DNA of 64,000 nucleotides from Kitasatospora setae KM-6054 (GTDB taxonomy: Bacteria > Actinomycetota > Actinomycetes > Streptomycetales > Streptomycetaceae), in the NCBI RefSeq assembly GCF_000269985.1, contig NC_016109.1, positions 8,397,001 through 8,461,000 on the forward strand. Reading direction: 5' to 3'. The first letter of the stretch is position 1. Each line of letters begins with the position of its first letter. The notes under the pieces are model-generated. The model did no database searches, had not been told where the DNA came from, and was given only the letters and a program-made list of their open reading frames with translations. Of the stretch, positions 8,298-16,734 are shown in pieces. Both the position numbers and the translations under genes were made by a program.

Positions 8298-9059
8298 ATG
8301 ACCTCCCTCTCTTTGGACAGCGACCTGTGGTGCCGTCGCTTCCACCCCTCGCCGACGGCCGCCCGCCGACTGGTCTGCTTCCCGCACGCCGGCGGCTCGG
8401 CGAGCTTCTACTTCCCGGTGTCCGCCGCGCTGCACGGCCCGGTCGACGTCCTGGCCGTGCAGTACCCCGGCCGGCAGGACCGCCGTGACGAGGCCGGCTT
8501 CCACGACCTGCACCGGGTGGCCGACGAGGCGGCCGAGGCGCTGCGCCGCTGGGACGACCTCCCGCTGACCCTCTTCGGGCACAGCATGGGCGCGCTGGTC
8601 GCCTTCGAGGTGGCCCGGCGGATCGAGCGGGCGGGCGGGCGGGTCGACCGGCTCTTCGTCTCCGGCCGCAACGGGCCGTCCGCGGACCGGCCCGACCCCG
8701 CCCACCCGGTCGACGACGCGGGCATCCTGGCCGAGCTCAGGGAGATGAGCGGCACCGACACCCGGCTCCTGGAGGACGAGGAGCTGCTGCGGATGGTGCT
8801 CCCCGCGCTGCGCGCCGACTACCGGGCGGTCGGGGCCTACCGGGCCGACCGCGAGGCCGCGGTCGACTGCCCGGTCACCGCCCTGGTGGGGGACCGGGAC
8901 CGCTGGGCGCCGGTCCCCGGGACCGACCGCTGGCGCGACCGCACCAGGTCCGCCTTCGACCTCCGGGTCTTCCCCGGCGGGCACTTCTACCTGAGCAGCC
9001 GGGCGGACGAGGTGACCGCCGTGCTGCGCGAGCACCTCACCGGCGCGCTGCGCGCCTGA
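8298..9059 (+). CDS. bafH: Type II (editing) thioesterase
   Basis: A 253-residue alpha/beta hydrolase that removes wrongly primed or stalled acyl groups from PKS carrier domains. It shows the family opening CFPHAGGSAS, the nucleophile elbow GHSMG, an acidic residue in the VGDRDRWAP segment, and the C-terminal GGHFYL histidine. Length is normal for the family. ATG at 8298 follows AAAGG. It is transcribed away from the SARP gene and followed 45 bases later by the small HTH gene, so both probably belong to one transcript. Confidence 0.92.
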   Translation: MTSLSLDSDLWCRRFHPSPTAARRLVCFPHAGGSASFYFPVSAALHGPVDVLAVQYPGRQDRRDEAGFHDLHRVADEAAEALRRWDDLPLTLFGHSMGALVAFEVARRIERAGGRVDRLFVSGRNGPSADRPDPAHPVDDAGILAELREMSGTDTRLLEDEELLRMVLPALRADYRAVGAYRADREAAVDCPVTALVGDRDRWAPVPGTDRWRDRTRSAFDLRVFPGGHFYLSSRADEVTAVLREHLTGALRA

Positions 9060-9104
9060 GGACACGGACGGCGGGGGGCGGACGACAGTGAAGGGGGTGG
9101 GGCA

Positions 9105-9422
9105 GTGACACCGTCAGCGACCTCGACGGAGGCCGGGCCCGCGCGGCGGCCGAGGCCCGATCCGGCCGGCGGCCCGGACATCCGGAGGCTGACCGCCCTG
9201 GACGTCGGGATCCTGGAGGGCGTCGCGATCGGCATCCCGACCGTCCGGCTGGCGGCGGCGCTGCACCTGAGCCGGCAGGGCGTCGAGTACCGCATCGGGC
9301 TGATGATGCGCCGTTTCCAGGCGGTGAACCGGCCCGCGCTGATCTCCCGGGCGCACTCCCTCGGAGTGCTCAGCGTCGGGTCGTGGCCACCCCGTGTTCT
9401 CCCGGAATTCCTTGAGCCATAG
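9105..9422 (+). CDS. Stand-alone LuxR-type helix-turn-helix regulator
   Basis: A 105-residue protein made of little more than a LuxR/GerE-type DNA-binding domain (about residues 27-90: LTALDVGILEGVAIG, then LHLSRQGVEYRIG as the recognition-helix region). There is no receiver, PAS or ATPase module. The GTG start is preceded by AAGGGGG. It corresponds in position to the LuxR-type Orf1 I recall from the Streptomyces lohii bafilomycin cluster. Several consensus LuxR residues are replaced, for example the usual (S/T)xxTVKTHV is SRQGVEYRI. A cluster-specific regulator is likely; its targets are unknown. Confidence 0.7.
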   Translation: MTPSATSTEAGPARRPRPDPAGGPDIRRLTALDVGILEGVAIGIPTVRLAAALHLSRQGVEYRIGLMMRRFQAVNRPALISRAHSLGVLSVGSWPPRVLPEFLEP

Positions 9423-9707
9423 ACGGGGGCGGGCGGCGTCGGGCCTTTTATCCGGGCGTCGCCCGATCCCCCCTCGGAGGAATGGCGGGGGCAATTGCTG
9501 CCGGGCGCGGGAAATGCGCCCGCCGTCGTGCCGGAGGTGATTTTCCCATATCCGGATAGCATCTCGATATCGCGCCGGGATCCGGACTCCCCGCCGCCCG
9601 GTCGGGCACCTTATCGCGCGTCATTGTGCGGTCGGATCCATTCCCGTCCCACCGCGTTCGATCCGCACCACCGTTCCCTCCTTTCACACCTATTCACAGG
9701 AGTCGTC
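9423..9707 (+). promoter_or_regulatory. AT-richer intergenic region upstream of the fumaryl transfer pair
   Basis: 285 bases with no gene. It contains the 10-bp palindrome TATCCGGATA (9549-9558) and a nearby TCGATATCGC stretch, likely holding the promoter and an operator for the two-gene unit that follows. Confidence 0.4.
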
Positions 9708-10670
9708 ATGAGTCTGGGGTACCTGTTCGGCGGCGGAGTCGGGACCGAGCCGCACGGCCTGGAGCTCTACCGGACCTACGAGGTCGTGCGGGCCTGGTAC
9801 GAGCAGGTCTCCGCGTGGACCGGGCTGACGGTCGGACAGATCCTGGAGGACGACCTCCCGACCGCCCAGGAGGAGCGGCAGAGCGTCGGCACGGTCCGCG
9901 AGGCCGCCCTCGCGATCGGCGTGCACGAGGTGCTCGCCTCGTTCGACCTGCGCCCCGCGGCCATCGGCGGCCTCAGCCTCGGCGCGATGACCGCCAGCTG
10001 CCTGGCCGGATCGCTGGGACGCCGGGAGCTGTTCGAGCTGCTGGCCGGCTCCCGCGACGTCCCGGAACCGCCCGCCGACGAGCCGCCGCAGGGCATCGCC
10101 ATCGCCTTCGGCCCCGCCGCCGACGGCACGCCCTCCCACCCCGGCGCGGACACCCCCGGCGTCTACCTGGCGGGCGACTTCGGCCCCACGGCCGACGGCA
10201 CCCAGCGCATCATGATGCTGGCCGGCCGCGCCGAGGCGCTCGGCGCGCTCGCCGCCGAGGTCCCGCCCGGCACGGTCGTCCCGCTGCCCGGCCGCACCAT
10301 CGCCGTCCACACCCCGCTGCGCCGGCCCTACCGCGACTTCATGGCCCCGCGGATCGACGCGATCCCCTTCGCCGACCCCGCGATCCCGCTGCTGTCCTGC
10401 CTGGAGCCGAAGGTCCTGCGCACCGCCGCCGACGTCCGGGACCTCTTCCAGCGCAACTCCACGGACCCGATCAGCCTGGTCGACGTCTACACCGGGATGC
10501 GGGAGCAGGGCGTGCGGCTCGGGCTGGTGATGGGCCCCTCGATCCCCGAGGGCATCCTGGCGTTCCCCTTCCCGGTGGTGCACGTCGAGCGGCCCGAGCA
10601 CATCGAGCAGGCCCTGACCACCGCGTACGAGCTCGGCATCGACCTCACCGGCACCCCGGCCCTGCCGTGA
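9708..10670 (+). CDS. Malonyltransferase-fold acyltransferase, probable fumaryl transferase (bafilomycin Orf2 homologue)
   Basis: A 320-residue protein with the FabD-like acyltransferase fold. The nucleophile elbow reads GLSLG near residue 89, where FabD-type enzymes normally have GHSLG. It begins YLFGGGVG rather than the housekeeping FPGQGSQ, so it is not the fatty-acid enzyme. A CACAGGAG site supports ATG 9708. It overlaps the next gene by four bases. In the S. lohii bafilomycin pathway, Orf2 of this type moves fumarate from fumaryl-AMP to the 21-hydroxyl of bafilomycin A1, giving C1. Same order, pairing and context here make that role likely; activity is inferred. Confidence 0.78.
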   Translation: MSLGYLFGGGVGTEPHGLELYRTYEVVRAWYEQVSAWTGLTVGQILEDDLPTAQEERQSVGTVREAALAIGVHEVLASFDLRPAAIGGLSLGAMTASCLAGSLGRRELFELLAGSRDVPEPPADEPPQGIAIAFGPAADGTPSHPGADTPGVYLAGDFGPTADGTQRIMMLAGRAEALGALAAEVPPGTVVPLPGRTIAVHTPLRRPYRDFMAPRIDAIPFADPAIPLLSCLEPKVLRTAADVRDLFQRNSTDPISLVDVYTGMREQGVRLGLVMGPSIPEGILAFPFPVVHVERPEHIEQALTTAYELGIDLTGTPALP

Positions 10671-11758
10671 CCGCCGCCACCGGCACCACCGCCGCCACCG
10701 ACCCGGACGCCCAGATCGCGCGCTGGCTGGACACCGACCTCGACGCGTGGACCCGCGCCGTGGTCCGCCGGCACTTCGACCCGGTCTCCGGAAGCCCCTA
10801 CTGGCTCCGGCAGGCCCCCGGGCTGGACTTCGACCCGCGCGACGTCACCCGCTACGACCAGCTGGCCGCCTTCGGCCCGTTCCCGCTCGACCGGCTGCGC
10901 ACCGAGGACCCCGCGGACCTCGTCCCGCTGTCGGTGCCCAGGCCGCTGGTCGGCCGGGTCTGGGACACCGGGGGCACCACCGGCACCCCCTGCCGGGCCT
11001 TCTACACCCCCGACATGCTGCGGCACCGGGCCCTCTGGCGCCGCTGGTCCTTCGTCCGGGAGGGCTTCGCCCCGGGCCGCACCTGGCTGCAGGCCACCCC
11101 CACCGGGCCGCACCTGATCGGGAACGGCGTCCAGGAGGTCTCCGAACTGCACGCCGGCCAGGTGTACGCCGTGGACATGGACCCCCGGTGGGTGAAGCGC
11201 CTGATCCGGACGGGACGCCTGGCCGAGGTCGGCGACTACACCGCCCACCTGCTGGAGCAGATCGCCGACGTCCTCCAGCCGGGCCGGGTCCACTACCTCA
11301 ACACCACCCCGGCCCTCTTCCAGGCCCTCGCCCGGCAGCGGCCCGACCTGGTCGCCGCCCTCGACGGCGTGCGGCTGAGCGGCACCCAGATCAGCGCCGA
11401 CATGTACCGGGCCTTCACCGCCGCCCTGCACGGCGGCATCTGCGGGCTGACCTACGGCAACACCTTCGGCAACGCGGCCTGCCTGGACGTCGAGCGGGAC
11501 GGCGAGCTGATCAGCTACGTCCCGAACTACCCGCAGGTCACCATGGGGGTGGTCGAGAAGGGCGACCCCTCGACCCCGGTCGCCCCCGGCGCGGTCGGCC
11601 AGGTCCGGCTCACCGTCCTCCACGAGGACCTGTTCCTCCCCAACATCCTGGAACGCGACCAGGCCCTGCGGCACCCGACCGACCGGTGGCCCACCGACGG
11701 CGTCGCCAACGTCCGCCCGCTCCAGATCGCCAGCTCGTCCCCCGAGGGCCTCTACTGA
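10667..11758 (+). CDS. Adenylate-forming enzyme, probable fumarate adenylyltransferase (bafilomycin Orf3 homologue)
   Basis: A 363-residue member of the phenylacetate-CoA ligase-like adenylating family. It has the phosphate-binding DTGGTTGTPCRAFY loop, a later GLTYGNTFGN motif resembling the adenine-binding A5 region, and FLPNILERDQA. It is shorter than full acyl-CoA ligases and seems to lack the mobile C-terminal domain, which fits an enzyme that stops at the acyl-AMP. GTG 10667 overlaps the stop of the preceding gene (GTGA), indicating translational coupling. As I recall, S. lohii Orf3 makes fumaryl-AMP for Orf2. This is the last recognisable cluster gene before unrelated functions. Confidence 0.78.
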   Translation: MTAATGTTAATDPDAQIARWLDTDLDAWTRAVVRRHFDPVSGSPYWLRQAPGLDFDPRDVTRYDQLAAFGPFPLDRLRTEDPADLVPLSVPRPLVGRVWDTGGTTGTPCRAFYTPDMLRHRALWRRWSFVREGFAPGRTWLQATPTGPHLIGNGVQEVSELHAGQVYAVDMDPRWVKRLIRTGRLAEVGDYTAHLLEQIADVLQPGRVHYLNTTPALFQALARQRPDLVAALDGVRLSGTQISADMYRAFTAALHGGICGLTYGNTFGNAACLDVERDGELISYVPNYPQVTMGVVEKGDPSTPVAPGAVGQVRLTVLHEDLFLPNILERDQALRHPTDRWPTDGVANVRPLQIASSSPEGLY

Positions 11759-11810
11759 ACCCGCACCGCCGCCGCTCCGGCCGCCGCCCGGCCACCCGGA
11801 CCTGCCGGGC

Positions 11811-12620
11811 CTACCGGCCGTAGCGGCGGCCGCGGGCGGCGTAGGACGCGACGGCGCGCAGGAAGTCGAGCTCGCGGAAGGCGGGCCAGTGGGCGTCGGC
11901 GAAGTAGAGCTCGGCGTAGGCGCTCTGCCAGAGCAGGAAGTTGGACATCCGCTGCTCGCCGCTGGTGCGGATGACCAGGTCGGGGTCGGGGTGGCCGGCC
12001 GTGTGCAGGTGGCGGGCGATGTGGTCGGCGGTCAGCTCCTCGGCCAGCGCCCGGACCGGGCGGCCGGTGTCGGCGTGGGCGTTCAGCAGGCCGCGCACGG
12101 CGTGCACGAGTTCCTGCCGGCCGCCGTAGCCGACGGCCAGGGTGAGGTGCGCGCCGGTCGCGCAGTGCGCGGTCGCGTCGACGGCGCGGCGCAGGGCGCG
12201 GACGGTCGAGTCGGGCAGGGTGGCGGGGTCGCCGGCCAGGTGGACCCGCCAGCGGGGGCGCGGCCCGGCGAGCTCGCGGGCCAGGACGTCCTCGATCACC
12301 CGCATCAGGAAGGCGACCTCGGCGTCGCCGCGGCGCTCCAGGTTCTCCGCCGAGCAGACGAACACCGTCACGTGCCGCACGCCCAGCGCCTCGCACCAGC
12401 CGAGCACCGCGCCGGCGTGCCGGGCGCCGTGCCGGTGGCCGAGCCGGGTGTCGGCGAGGCCGCGCTCGCGCGCCCAGCGGCGGTTGCCGTCCATGATCAG
12501 GCCGATGTGGCGGGGGAGTTCGGCCCCGGCCAGGCGGCGGCGCAGCCGGCCGGTGCGGAGCGGGCCGAGGAGGGAGTCGAGGGCGGAGCCCACGGCGTGC
12601 AGGGCCTTCGGGACGGGCAA
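11811..12620 (-). CDS. uppS: Isoprenyl (undecaprenyl-type) diphosphate synthase, cis-prenyltransferase
   Basis: A 269-residue cis-prenyl chain elongating enzyme supplying polyprenyl diphosphate for cell-wall lipid carriers. The diagnostic segment HIGLIMDGNRRWA holds the catalytic Asp, followed by GHRHGA; the C-terminal signature is DLVIRTSGEQRMSNFLLWQ. The start is TTG at 12620 with GAAAGG eight bases upstream; length suits the family. It is convergent with the biosynthetic cluster and divergent from the PadR-methyltransferase gene. Actinomycetes often carry more than one such gene, so whether this is the essential copy cannot be told. Confidence 0.88.
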   Translation of the reverse strand: MPVPKALHAVGSALDSLLGPLRTGRLRRRLAGAELPRHIGLIMDGNRRWARERGLADTRLGHRHGARHAGAVLGWCEALGVRHVTVFVCSAENLERRGDAEVAFLMRVIEDVLARELAGPRPRWRVHLAGDPATLPDSTVRALRRAVDATAHCATGAHLTLAVGYGGRQELVHAVRGLLNAHADTGRPVRALAEELTADHIARHLHTAGHPDPDLVIRTSGEQRMSNFLLWQSAYAELYFADAHWPAFRELDFLRAVASYAARGRRYGR

Positions 12621-12667
12621 GGTGACGGCCTTTCGGAGGGGCGGACCGCGTGGTGCACAATGAATAG

Positions 12668-12680
12668 CACGCGACGCGTG
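12668..12680. promoter_or_regulatory. Candidate operator between uppS and the PadR-methyltransferase gene
   Basis: Perfect 6-1-6 palindrome CACGCG-A-CGCGTG in the 107-base divergent intergenic region, about 48 bases before each start codon. PadR proteins commonly repress neighbouring promoters, so self-binding here is plausible. Confidence 0.45.
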
Positions 12681-12727
12681 TCATCGAGAAGCGCGGCCGG
12701 ACGGCCGACGCGAACGAACGGAGCCAG

Positions 12728-13762
12728 GTGCGCACCAACGACGCCCAGATGCTGGTGCTGTCCGCCCTCGCGGACGGCCCGCTGCACGGCTACGCCGTCA
12801 ACACCGCCATCGAGCGGATGACCGGCACCCGGCTCGGCCGCGGCAGCCTCTCCGGCGCGCTCGCCCGGCTGCGCGACAAACAGCTGATCGCGGACCTGCC
12901 CGGCGAGGGCCGCCGCCGCCCCGTCCGACTGACCGAGCGGGGCCGCCGCACGCTCGGCCGCGAACTGGACGCGCTCGCCGACGTCGCCGGACAGCTCTTC
13001 GAGACCGTCGTCCCCGACCGGATCGCCTACCAGGAGCGCCTCAACACCACCGACCAGGCCCGCGCCTACCAGCAGGTCCTGCTCGACGCCCTGGACGCCA
13101 GGCCCGGCGGGCACCTGCTCGACTGGGGCTGCGGCACCGGCGCCGCGCTCCCCGCGCTGGCCCGCGCCGCCACCGCCCGCGGCCGGGTCCTCGGCATCGA
13201 CCACGACCCCGCGATGGTCCGCCGCGCCGCCGAACGGGCCGCCGGACTGCCCGGCACCGCCGTGCTGCGCGCCGACGTCCACCGCCTGCCGCTCGCGGAC
13301 GGCAGCGCCGACCGGATCCGCACCGACCGGCTGCTCCAGCACCTCGCCGACCCGGCCGCCGCCCTCGCCGAAGCCCACCGGGTGCTGCGTCCCGGCGGCC
13401 GGCTGGTCGCCGCCGAACCCGACTGGGACACCCTCGCCGTCGACCACCCCGACCCCGAACTGCCCCGCGCCTTCACCCGGCACCTCACCGACCGGATCGT
13501 CCGCAACCCGCTGATCGGCCGCCAACTGCCCCGGCTGGCCGAGCGGGCCGGTCTCGCGGTGCGCGCCGTCGTCCCGGTCACCCCGCTCTACCGGGACGTC
13601 CGGGAGGCCGACCGCGTCCTCGGCCTGCGCCGCAACACCGAACGCGCCGTCGCGGCCGGCCACCTGACCGAGCGGCAGGCCGGGCAGTGGCTCGACCACC
13701 TGGCCCGCGGCCCGTTCCTGGCCTCGGTGACCGTGCTGGTGACCACCGCCGAGAAGCGGTGA
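12728..13762 (+). CDS. PadR-type DNA-binding domain fused to a SAM-dependent methyltransferase
   Basis: A 344-residue two-domain protein. Residues about 1-85 form a PadR-family winged helix (LVLSALADGPLHGYAV, then GSLSGALARL and the wing). Residues about 100-344 form a class I methyltransferase with LLDWGCGTGAALP (SAM motif I), GIDHDPAM (motif II acidic) and an EAHRVLRPGGRLV strand. A GGAG site supports GTG 12728. PadR regulators usually end in a dimerisation domain; here that place is taken by a putative enzyme. It may be a regulator sensing SAM or a metabolite, or an enzyme tethered to DNA. Substrate unknown. It is divergent from uppS with a shared palindrome. Confidence 0.82.
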   Translation: MRTNDAQMLVLSALADGPLHGYAVNTAIERMTGTRLGRGSLSGALARLRDKQLIADLPGEGRRRPVRLTERGRRTLGRELDALADVAGQLFETVVPDRIAYQERLNTTDQARAYQQVLLDALDARPGGHLLDWGCGTGAALPALARAATARGRVLGIDHDPAMVRRAAERAAGLPGTAVLRADVHRLPLADGSADRIRTDRLLQHLADPAAALAEAHRVLRPGGRLVAAEPDWDTLAVDHPDPELPRAFTRHLTDRIVRNPLIGRQLPRLAERAGLAVRAVVPVTPLYRDVREADRVLGLRRNTERAVAAGHLTERQAGQWLDHLARGPFLASVTVLVTTAEKR

Positions 13763-13785
13763 ACCCGGCTGTCGGCGCGGCCGGT

Positions 13786-13791
13786 TAGGCT
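13786..13791 (+). promoter_or_regulatory. Minus-10 element for a probable leaderless transcript
   Basis: TAGGCT lies seven bases before ATG 13799 and no ribosome-binding site is present, the usual layout of leaderless actinomycete mRNAs. Confidence 0.45.
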
Positions 13792-13798
13792 CCGGGCC

Positions 13799-14782
13799 AT
13801 GAACGAGGAAGCCACGGGCGCGGAAGCCACGGACGAGGAACAGGACCGCCGCCCGATCGTCACCCGCCTGGTCGGCGGTGCGATCCACGCCTACCGCCCG
13901 GCCGCCCCCGGGCCGCTGGAGCCCGTCGCGGTGTTCCGGCCGGTCGCGGGCGACGAGGTCCGCGAGCACGCGGTGGCGCCCGACCTCGGGCGGGCGTACT
14001 ACACCACGCCGGACGGCGCGGTCTGCGTCGGCGCGGACGGCACCGAGCGGTGGCGCGCCACCGCCGAGCCGGAGCGCACCGAGGACCTCGGCCACCACCC
14101 CGGCTGCGCGCTCTCCCGGGACGGCCGGCTGCTCTGGTGGTACCGGCCCGACGCGATGGCCGGCCGCGGCCCGCACGACCACTGGGAGGTGCTGGACGCC
14201 GCCACCGGCACCCGGCTCGCCCGGGCCGCGCTGCGCACGGTCGGCCACGGCGGCGAGCACTTCGTCCACCCCGACGGCACGGCGGTGCTGCTGTGCGTCG
14301 GTGAGGGCCAGGACGGCACGGGGGTCTTCCGCGGCACGCTGGGCGACGACGGCACGCTGGAACTGGTCGAGTACCCCTGGGACGACCGCTGCGTGATCGG
14401 CTTCGCCCCGGACGGCGGGCACTTCCTGACCGTCGACCACGGCCAGGCCGACGCCACCGTGCACGCCTGGCCCGGCGGCGAGGCGGTGTTCACGCTCACC
14501 GTCGACGACTTCGGCTACGACGGCGCGGAGTGGGAGGCCGTGGTCGAGTGGAGCGGCGGCTACCTCGACGCCGACACCCTCGCGGTGGTGCTGTACGGCG
14601 AGGACGAGGAGACCGGGCGGGAGTGGTTCCGCAGCTACCGGGTCGACGCGCACGGCGGCCGGATCCTCGGCGAGTTCGCCTCCGGCGGCCGGGACTGCTA
14701 CGACCTGCGCCCGCTCGGCGACGGCGGTTGGCTGACCGCCGGCGAGTCCGGCCACCCAGTGCGCCGCGTCCCGGAGGCGTAG
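13799..14782 (+). CDS. Hypothetical protein, beta-propeller-like
   Basis: A 327-residue soluble protein that I do not recognise as a characterised family. It has repeated blade-like segments: ALSRDGRLLWWYRP, VLDAATGTRLARAAL, FVHPDGTAVLLCVGEG, FAPDGGHFLTVDHG. These resemble WD40/PQQ-type propeller proteins that track a value across strands. There is no signal peptide and no membrane segment. The translation start seems leaderless. It ends ten bases from the convergent membrane-protein gene. Function unknown. Confidence 0.7.
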   Translation: MNEEATGAEATDEEQDRRPIVTRLVGGAIHAYRPAAPGPLEPVAVFRPVAGDEVREHAVAPDLGRAYYTTPDGAVCVGADGTERWRATAEPERTEDLGHHPGCALSRDGRLLWWYRPDAMAGRGPHDHWEVLDAATGTRLARAALRTVGHGGEHFVHPDGTAVLLCVGEGQDGTGVFRGTLGDDGTLELVEYPWDDRCVIGFAPDGGHFLTVDHGQADATVHAWPGGEAVFTLTVDDFGYDGAEWEAVVEWSGGYLDADTLAVVLYGEDEETGREWFRSYRVDAHGGRILGEFASGGRDCYDLRPLGDGGWLTAGESGHPVRRVPEA

Positions 14783-14792
14783 CGGCTGCGGC

Positions 14793-15578
14793 TCAGGAGT
14801 CCCACCAGGCCGGGCGGACCCGCAGCGACTCCTCCTTGACGCAGCCCGCCCCGTTGACGATCTCCCGCGCGTGCAGGTCCCAGCCGACCACGCCGTTGCC
14901 CTCGCGGCGCAACTCGATCAGCCGGGACGGCCCGGTGTGCTCGCCCGCCGTCACCTCGCAGCGCAGCACGGTGTCCCAGGCCCGCCCGTCCAGCGCGGAG
15001 CCGAACGCCACCAGCGGCAGCAGCACGACGGTCAGCAGCAGCGCGGCCCACTGCTCGGCGGCCACCAGCCGCAGCTCCCACGGCGCGAGGGAGACCGGGT
15101 CCGGCCGCCCGTGCGGGTGGCTGCGGCGGCCCGCCCGGTACTCCTGGACCAGCCCGTGCCGGAGCGCCAGCGAGACCAGCGCCACCCCGAGCCCCCACCG
15201 GAACCCGTAGAACACCCAGCACAGCACGCCCATCGCCAGCGGGTTCGCGACCGTCAGCGTCACCGTCCGGGCCAGCTGGCCCAGCGAGCGGCCGCGCGGG
15301 ACGGCGCCGCGCGCCGCGGCCAGCGCGAACACCACCCGGGAGGTGACCACCGCGACCAGGCAGCCCAGCAGCGGACGGGTCGTCACCATGCCGACCAGCA
15401 CCTCGCCGAGGTTCGGCACGCCCATGGTGGAGACCACCTCGCGGGTGTGCGAGCCGCCGCCGACCGTCCAGGCGACCTTCACCACCGGCACCGCCGCGAG
15501 CAGTGCCAGCAGTACCGTGTGCCCCGGGCCGCCCTTGCGGTCCAGCTCGGTGCGCTCGTCCGCCTTCTGCTCCGCCAC
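14793..15578 (-). CDS. Hypothetical multi-pass membrane protein
   Basis: About 261 residues from GTG 15578, which has a GGGAGG site eight bases upstream; the frame is open to 15692, but that extra part is Arg/Gly/Asp-rich and has no ribosome site. Hydrophobic stretches (TVLLALLAAVPVVKVAW, LLGCLVAVVTSRVVFALA, LAMGVLCWVFYGFRWG, WAALLLTVVLLPLVAFG) suggest about four or five membrane segments, followed by a C-terminal soluble tail. A TATGCAT sequence at 15654-15660 could be its promoter minus-10. No family recognised. Confidence 0.65.
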   Translation of the reverse strand: MAEQKADERTELDRKGGPGHTVLLALLAAVPVVKVAWTVGGGSHTREVVSTMGVPNLGEVLVGMVTTRPLLGCLVAVVTSRVVFALAAARGAVPRGRSLGQLARTVTLTVANPLAMGVLCWVFYGFRWGLGVALVSLALRHGLVQEYRAGRRSHPHGRPDPVSLAPWELRLVAAEQWAALLLTVVLLPLVAFGSALDGRAWDTVLRCEVTAGEHTGPSRLIELRREGNGVVGWDLHAREIVNGAGCVKEESLRVRPAWWDS

Positions 15579-15749
15579 CGCGCCCGCCTCCCGTCCGTCG
15601 TCCCCGGGCGCCGTCCCCGGCCGTTCGCGGCCGTCCCGGTCTGTCCGCCGGGATGCATAGCCGCTCCGGCGCCTCCCGTCTCGCCGGGTCACCCGTGCGG
15701 GTGGCGGATCGCGCCGAACGGGGGACGGGCGGGGTGCGGGGGCGGGCCG

Positions 15750-16598
15750 TCAGGCGGCGGCGGGCTTGCGGGCCTCCAGCAGGGTGCGGGACATGGTGGA
15801 GACGAACGCGCCCTCGCGCCCGATCAGCCCGTGCAGGTCGCGCAGCCGCTCGCGGTAGCGGTCGACCGAGAAGTCCGGCACCGTCCAGAGCACCTTGCGC
15901 AGGAACCAGACCACCGCGCCGACGTCGGTGAACTCCAGCCGCAGCCGCTCGTTGCGGCAGTCGACGACGTCGAGGCCGGCCGCCCGGGCCCGGGCCGCCT
16001 CCACCTCGGGCTCGCGGGCGGTCGGGACGGGGAACGGCCCGAGGAAGAACGCGCTCAGCTCGACGTTGGTGCGCCCGCCCACGTGCTGCGCGAAGTACGT
16101 CCCGCCCGGGGCCAGCACCCGGGCCAGCTCCGGGAAGTCCACCGTCGCCGGGTGGCGGCTGGTCACCAGGTCGAACGCGCCGTCGGCGAACGGCAGCGGC
16201 GCGCCCTCGGGCGAGGCGACCAGGACGGCGCCCAGCGGGTGCAGCAGCCGGGTCGCCCGGGCGGCGTTCGGCGCCCAGCCCTCGGTCGCCACCAGCGTCC
16301 GGGGGAAGTTCCCGGCGCCCGCGCCGGCCAGCACCTCGCCGCCGCCGGTCTGCACGTCCAGCGCGGCGGTCGCGGCCGCGAGCCGCTCGCCCAGCAGCCG
16401 CTGGTAGCCCCAGGACGGGCGCTGCTCGGTGGCCCGGCCGTCGAGCCAGGAGAAGTCCCAGCCGTCGACGGGCGCGGCGGCGGCCTCCTCGACCAGGTCG
16501 TCGAAGGAGCGGCCCGCCGCAGGGCCCGCGGGGCGGTTCGTCGTCCGGTCTGTCGTCCGGTCCTCGGGTCGGTTCGTTGATCGGTCCATGGCGAGCAT
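15750..16598 (-). CDS. Class I SAM-dependent methyltransferase, unknown substrate
   Basis: About 282 residues. After a low-complexity N-terminus rich in DRTTNRP-like repeats comes VLAGAGAGNFPRTL, a SAM-binding glycine loop in a divergent form, then VLVASPEGAPLPFADGAFDLVTSRHP and LARVLAPGGTYF, typical of ubiE/SmtA-like methyltransferases. ATG 16598 and ATG 16589 are both possible starts; neither has a clear ribosome site. The frame extends to 16880 but would run across the heme oxygenase promoter. Substrate not predictable. Confidence 0.72.
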   Translation of the reverse strand: MLAMDRSTNRPEDRTTDRTTNRPAGPAAGRSFDDLVEEAAAAPVDGWDFSWLDGRATEQRPSWGYQRLLGERLAAATAALDVQTGGGEVLAGAGAGNFPRTLVATEGWAPNAARATRLLHPLGAVLVASPEGAPLPFADGAFDLVTSRHPATVDFPELARVLAPGGTYFAQHVGGRTNVELSAFFLGPFPVPTAREPEVEAARARAAGLDVVDCRNERLRLEFTDVGAVVWFLRKVLWTVPDFSVDRYRERLRDLHGLIGREGAFVSTMSRTLLEARKPAAA

Positions 16599-16678
16599 CC
16601 AAGCACGTCGGGGCCGGTGCGCCGAGGGATTCGACGGGCCGGGGGATCTTCCCGACAAGGTGTCGGCAACAGCTTGAC

Positions 16679-16697
16679 TTAGGTGAGCCTCACCTAA
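16679..16697. promoter_or_regulatory. Iron box upstream of heme oxygenase
   Basis: A 19-base element with perfect 9-base arms TTAGGTGAG and CTCACCTAA around a central C. It matches the DmdR1/IdeR/DtxR iron box, lies 37 bases before the start codon, and overlaps the likely promoter, so the gene should be repressed when iron is plentiful. Confidence 0.9.
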
Positions 16698-16734
16698 ATA
16701 ATCAGGGGGATTCGATCTTTGGAGGCCCTGCCCG

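Noticed and set aside
9708..10670. Housekeeping malonyl-CoA:ACP transacylase (fabD)
   Set aside because: The GHSLG histidine and FPGQGSQ start are missing, no fatty-acid synthesis genes adjoin, and the gene overlaps an adenylating enzyme of the macrolide cluster.
11811..12620. uppS as part of the bafilomycin cluster
   Set aside because: Bafilomycins have no prenyl unit, the gene is convergent with the cluster and its neighbours are unrelated; treated as outside the cluster.
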